Source: Prorocentrum cordatum
Taxonomy: Eukaryota > Sar > Dinophyceae > Prorocentrales > Prorocentraceae
Length of the DNA stretch: 64,000 bases
Assembly (NCBI GenBank): GCA_963575745.1
Contig: CAUYUJ010018463.1
Span: 10,001-74,000, forward strand
Direction of reading: 5' to 3'
Under the pieces are notes generated by a model. It did not search any database. It had not been told where the DNA came from and worked only from the letters and a program-made list of their open reading frames with translations. Shown here piece by piece: positions 60,211-64,000 of the stretch (its first letter is position 1; every line of letters starts with the position of its first letter). The translations under genes and the position numbers were made by a program.

Positions 60211-61500
60211 GAACGGCGGGGCAGCGAGCCTCCCTAAGAGCACCTCGGGGAGCCCGCTGTGGCACCGCAGGGCGTGCCTCTGGAGCGGTCCTGGGAGGCG
60301 GGCGAACTGCTCGCTGAGACGCCCGCCCTTCTCGTAGGGCCGCACCGACGTGTCGGTCTTCCAGCGCCCCCTCCTTTTCACCTCGCGGAGCGGCCGCAGT
60401 TGGTTCACGAAGTCCCTGCTGGCGCCCGTGTGGCGGAGCAGGTACGGCATGGGCTCGGGTTTGACCCCGAGCCGCCGCGCCGCCCGCCTGAACAGCGCCG
60501 CGAACTCCGCGACGCCGACGCGGAAGAGAGGCTCGTCCCCGCTGCGGCCGGCCACCAGGCGATGGAGCACCCCCGACAGCCACTGGTCGCAATCGAGGTC
60601 GAGGACCAAGCTCTCGTCGAACTCGGCGGTCTTGCTGGCCTTCGCGTCCTCGCCCTCGTGCGGGTGGAGCAGCAGCGCCCAGTGCCGCAGGGCCAGGCTG
60701 CCCGCCGCCCGCGGCGGGATGGCGTGGCGCACCAGCACCCGCCCCCACTCCCCGGGCCTCATGTAGAACACCATGGACAGCACCGCGCAGGCGGCCGCCT
60801 CCCACTGGCCCATGAGGACGAGCTCGCACGCGATGGCCGCCACCAGCTCCTCGGGGAGCGGCAGCCTGGCCCGCGCGGGCGTCAGCACCCTCCATCCGCG
60901 CAGCGTCTGGCGCGCCGCCGGCAGCGAGGCCGACCCGTCGCGGCCGAGCCGCGGGTCGCTCCACTGCAGCGCCGCCAGCATCTGCACCCCGCCCCAGTGG
61001 TCGACCCCCTCGAGGTACTGCGACAGCATCCACTCGGCGAGCGCGAGGTCGATACTCTCGGCGTCCGAGGCCGAGAGCGGCCCCACCTCCCCGTGGTCGA
61101 CCGAAAAGCGAGGCCGGCGCGGCAGGCCCTGCTCGTCCATCCACTCGTCGAACTCGTCGTCCAGCTGCTGGCATCGGGTCCTGACGGCCTGGGTGCGCAC
61201 GGTGCTCCTCCTCAACATGTCCCGCGAGCCCTCTTCGGTGAGCTTCGCAGACCTCCGAGACAGCTTCCTCCGCTTCACGGCCTGCGAGGTCTCCAGGTTC
61301 GTCGAGTCCGAGGGCGGCGGGGAGCCAGCCGGGCCCGTGGGCCCGACACCGTCCAGTAGGCGGCGTAGCCGAGGCGCCGTCGCAGCGGGCGGGCTCATCA
61401 GAGCCCGCGTCCGCGGCAGCTCCCTGGCATCGACCGCCCCCGTCCGAGGTCGCCTCCGCGTCAGCGCCTCCGCCTCCTGCTCGGGCATATCCAGCATGCC
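60199..61500 (-). CDS. Tyrosine recombinase of the DIRS-like element
   Basis: The N-terminal region is basic. The core-binding-like part (AEWMLSQYLEGVDHWGGVQMLAALQW; TLRGWRVLTPARARLPLP) precedes the catalytic part. Catalytic residues visible: Arg in FYMRPGEWG (near 60760), His and Arg in LLRHTGASRDF (near 60430), and the terminal Tyr in SVRPYEKGGRL (near 60340), after RRGRWK. These fit the R...HxxR...Y pattern loosely, with altered spacing. Such enzymes integrate DIRS elements without target duplication. The N-terminal frame overlaps the RNase H frame near 61500, so the two were probably one polyprotein or overlapping ORFs. Confidence 0.8.
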   Translation of the reverse strand, partial: GMLDMPEQEAEALTRRRPRTGAVDARELPRTRALMSPPAATAPRLRRLLDGVGPTGPAGSPPPSDSTNLETSQAVKRRKLSRRSAKLTEEGSRDMLRRSTVRTQAVRTRCQQLDDEFDEWMDEQGLPRRPRFSVDHGEVGPLSASDAESIDLALAEWMLSQYLEGVDHWGGVQMLAALQWSDPRLGRDGSASLPAARQTLRGWRVLTPARARLPLPEELVAAIACELVLMGQWEAAACAVLSMVFYMRPGEWGRVLVRHAIPPRAAGSLALRHWALLLHPHEGEDAKASKTAEFDESLVLDLDCDQWLSGVLHRLVAGRSGDEPLFRVGVAEFAALFRRAARRLGVKPEPMPYLLRHTGASRDFVNQLRPLREVKRRGRWKTDTSVRPYEKGGRLSEQFARLPGPLQRHALRCHSGLPEVLLGRLAAPPFQVC

Positions 61501-62816
61501 GTAGCCCTCGCGACGGACCGTCCGCGAAGTTCCACTCGCTGGGCAGCCATCGGGCGCTGAGGCGGAGGCCTGCGGCCACGACATGGGCAGCGATGGCGCG
61601 GAGCGCCCCGCCGACCCCTGGCGCCGAAGAGCGCCCCTTGCTCAAAGCCAAGACGGATGACAGCGAGTCCGAGAGGAGGAGGTGGTGGCGCCCAAAAGAC
61701 GCTGTGGATCGGCAGATGTGCTTAACCCCGAACGCCAGCGCCCGGGCCTCCCCCTCCACGATGTTGTCGGGCGGGCCCCCCCACTTGTGCGAGCCCACGA
61801 CAGCCCAACCCTCTTCCCGAAACTCATCAGGCAGCCGACTGACCGCCGACTGGCGAACGTTGATGCAGGCCTCCTCGGAGCCCACGATGTCCTGGAAATC
61901 TTTGGAGCTCTCAAGGGGCCCATCGCCAACTCCAGCCCAAGCCCTCGACTGCACGTTGTTGCCCTCCAAGAACCGCCACCTCTCCGAGAAAACGCCCACG
62001 GAGCCCGCGAGGTCCTCACTGAAGCCCTTGCTGACCAGCCCGAAGCCCCAGAACGACGCGTCACTGCACACCACCGTCGGACTCCAAGCAACCAACATAC
62101 TTCGCGAGATCAACCCCAGAAGGCTCGAGAACGCGTTCAGCTCCCAGCGAACTGACTCCCAGAGGGGTACAGCGGTACAATGGCGCAGCCTCCGCACGAA
62201 CGAGTACACGGAATTGAAGATGGACAAGTGCTCTCGACATAGTAAGGCGACAAAGGTGCAATGTCCCAACACTTGTTCGACGTCTCTCGGGTCCACGGTA
62301 CGGCGGCTGACCAGGCAGTCAAGAGCCAGCCGAAGTCGCCACAGCCTTGATCTTTTGGGTCGAATCTGGCACTCTCTTCCCCGGATCTCCCAGCCAAGAA
62401 TGTCGGCATCGTGATCGCACATGCACACCTCATGAGTTGGAAGACCCTTCTGTGTCAAGGCCGCGTTGACTAAGGTCACGGCACGCCGCACCGCCTCGGG
62501 ATCGGTGCCCAAGGCCAAAAAAATGTCAACGTATATATTCATTGCCAGCGGCTGCAGCCCCGGCACTACGCTCTTGTCCGCAATGAAAGGCACATCACTC
62601 AGCTCGGGAATCGAGCTGACTATGGAACGGTGGATGGTCTGGCACCAGTACAAGGCGTGCGACCAGCCCATCGGGAGCACGGCCAGCACCGGCCAGACAC
62701 GACTCCCAGGCTGTAGCGGCCGCTCTCGAAGCCTCACCATCCCCACGTCCCCGGCCTTCACGGACGGCAGGGCGAAGTAGCCCCGGAAAGCCTCGGGCAG
62801 GCCGAAGTGGTAAAAA
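61480..62816 (-). CDS. DIRS-like RT core and RNase H
   Basis: The frame begins just after the RT motif DICDAF, where an A6 run (62813-62818) shifts the frame. It continues with FGLPEAFRGYFALP and the palm segment LAVLPMGWSHALYWCQ. The usual YxDD box reads NIYVDIFLALG: only one Asp is present. RNase H follows with VVCSDASFWGFGLV, VEGEARALAFGVKHI, LLLSDSLSSVLAL and WLPSEWNFADGPSRG, giving the D-E-D-D set. Loss of the second Asp would normally weaken RT, unless this family tolerates it. Confidence 0.8.
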
Positions 62817-63542
62817 AGCGTCGCAGATGTCCACGTGCCCGACATAGAGCTCCTTGCCCTCGGGCACGGACAACTCGCCAAGGGAAGAACCGGTGGCTAG
62901 CGCAACAGATGCAGACCGTTGAAACCAACAGTTGGCTCGACGGCAGTCGACCACCATGCGCTGCTTGCCAGACTTCTTACGGACGAAGAAAAGGCCGCAC
63001 CTCTCGCGCGGCGTGTCCGTGTAGGTCACCATCCCAGCGTCGGCGAGCCGCTTGACCAAGCGGGCGTACACCCGCGGGTCTCCTCTCAAATTCGTGTCCT
63101 TGTACGGCTGCCTCGGGGCTGCCAGAAGATTGGATTCTGCCTCCTCAGTTCGAAGAAGCTGCTCGTGTATTGAGGCCTCGACATCGAAATCGCCCTCATC
63201 CTGGAGCAGCTGCCCGAGCGGCACAGGGATGTTGCCGGCCTCCGGCAGCGAGACGAGGGAATCGTCGAAGCTGACCACCGGCGAGTCGAGATCTTCGTAC
63301 ACGCTGGCGCCGCGGAGCTCTCTGAGGGCCCCCGCGGGAGTGAGGTCGGGTGGGGGCGGGCCCAGCTCGACTGCGGCGCGGCGGACGCGCTCGTGCACCA
63401 GCCGATGGGGAAGTCGCTCCGCCAGGCCCCGGGCGCCTGGCGCCTGGGGCCTCCCGGCCAGGTCGTTCAAGGCCCCGATGACGCGATTGCACTCCTGCAC
63501 GATGGCGTCACGCCGAAGCAGCCCCGCCGCACACTGCGGCAC
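62813..63542 (-). CDS. DIRS-like RT N-terminal part
   Basis: The frame holds the fingers region: GDPRVYARLVKRLADAGMV, RERCGLFFVRKKSGKQRMVVDCRRANCWF and ELYVGHVDICDAF with the first catalytic Asp. It has no clear ATG (the open frame starts with GTG). Upstream, frames change again between 63542 and 63680, where a neighbouring minus frame reads HHPYLDEFNPIMQLIVG. I read this as the start of the RT polyprotein broken by small indels. Confidence 0.75.
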
Positions 63543-63727
63543 ACCGCGCCCTCTGAGGGCGCCTGGCTGTCCACTCGCAGAAGGGGGACAGGAAAAAGGT
63601 CCCGACGATCAGCTGCATAATCGGGTTGAATTCGTCCAGGTATGGATGATGGATCGCCCTCCATCCTGGCGGCCTTGAGGTCCGGGGGGGGGGGCGGCCG
63701 CCTGATGGCCCCCCCCCCGCTGATGCA

Positions 63728-64000
63728 TCATCCCTTGCCTCCGCCGCTGTCCCCTGCCTTGGGGCCCTTGCGGCGGAGTTTTCGTTCTTCTCTGGCTTTC
63801 CGAATGTTCTTCATGATGGCGGCATCCTTCTCGACCTGCGTCTTGACATGCTCCAGCAGCTGAGGGGCCACCATGAGGAGGTCGCCCGCCTTGCTGAAGC
63901 CACTGAACGCCGAGAACTCCTCGGGGCTCATCTTGTCCTTCGAGCTCGCGGAGTCTGCCTCTCGAAGCCGATCATGATAAGCCCAATCGATGGTCTGCGC
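63728..64000 (-). CDS. Partial ORF upstream of the DIRS-like RT
   Basis: The frame is open from the window edge to the stop at 63728. The visible 90 residues include SPEEFSAFSGFSKAGDLL and a charged helix (HVKTQVEKDAAIMKNIRKAREERKLRRKG) ending in a basic Gly/Lys tail. Position and composition suggest the end of a gag-like first ORF. The N-terminus lies outside the window, so identity is open. Confidence 0.55.
   Translation of the reverse strand, partial: AQTIDWAYHDRLREADSASSKDKMSPEEFSAFSGFSKAGDLLMVAPQLLEHVKTQVEKDAAIMKNIRKAREERKLRRKGPKAGDSGGGKG

Larger units (their letters stand above)
59459..63700 (-). mobile_element. DIRS-like (tyrosine recombinase) retrotransposon, 5' part beyond the window
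   Basis: RT and RNase H are followed by a tyrosine recombinase and then a methyltransferase-like domain. There is no integrase or endonuclease. Tyrosine recombinase in place of integrase defines the DIRS order. The 5' terminal repeats and probably the complete first ORF lie outside the window. Frame changes occur near 62812, 61500 and 60200. Confidence 0.85.

Noticed and set aside
60259-61359. Plus-strand frame of 366 codons
   Set aside because: It is antisense to the tyrosine recombinase, Pro/Arg-rich, and explained by GC-rich codon shadowing.
1-64000. Relict spliced-leader sequence marking retroposed mRNAs
   Set aside because: I looked for the CCATTTTGGCTCAAG word and its complement and found no convincing copy.

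Overview
This 64-kb window looks like nuclear DNA of a dinoflagellate. The inference rests on content, not on a marker gene. There is no rRNA, no tRNA and no recognisable housekeeping gene. The window is packed with satellites, simple repeats and three large retroelements, all on the minus strand. Several protein families in it are ones I associate with dinoflagellate genomes: a DIRS-like tyrosine recombinase, a LINE with a C-terminal PPC-motif methyltransferase-like domain, and a short DLHEQYGAEL-type repeat domain. Species cannot be assigned.

Layout. 1-9085: intergenic DNA with minisatellites, (CAA)n tracts and a recurring hairpin-bearing module. 9086-26944: a structurally complete Ty1/copia-type LTR retrotransposon of 17,859 bp, with 197-bp LTRs, TG...CA ends and a 5-bp target duplication GGACG. 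It carries gag with a long coiled coil and three CCCH fingers, then protease, integrase, reverse transcriptase and RNase H. After these comes about 8 kb of extra coding sequence. That tail includes a domain resembling Tpt1/KptA RNA 2'-phosphotransferase and two small ORFs joined by TGATG and ATGA stop/start overlaps. 26945-29110: more satellite modules. 29132-30402: a minus-strand gene of unknown function, strikingly enriched in the word GTAT on its coding strand. 30460-40080: satellite modules and an 800-bp tandem duplication. 40151-49127: a LINE with APE-type endonuclease, reverse transcriptase, C2H2 fingers and a methyltransferase-like domain, followed by four small ORFs, each preceded by a polypyrimidine-CAG acceptor-like site. 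49141-59404: low-complexity DNA, a 150-bp tandem array, two 165-bp MITE-like elements and a 1.5-kb (ACAT)n array. 59459-64000: a DIRS-like element with RT, RNase H, tyrosine recombinase and a second methyltransferase-like domain homologous in layout to that of the LINE. The window ends inside its upstream ORF.

How the parts relate. The main coding content is retroelement polyproteins interrupted by single-base frameshifts, several of them in homopolymer runs. The most interesting points are the oversized accessory tail of the copia element, the appearance of the same methyltransferase-like module in two unrelated retroelement classes, and the compact, possibly trans-spliced ORF chain after the LINE pol. 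Functions given for retroelement domains follow from family motifs; functions for the tail ORFs are unknown unless stated.
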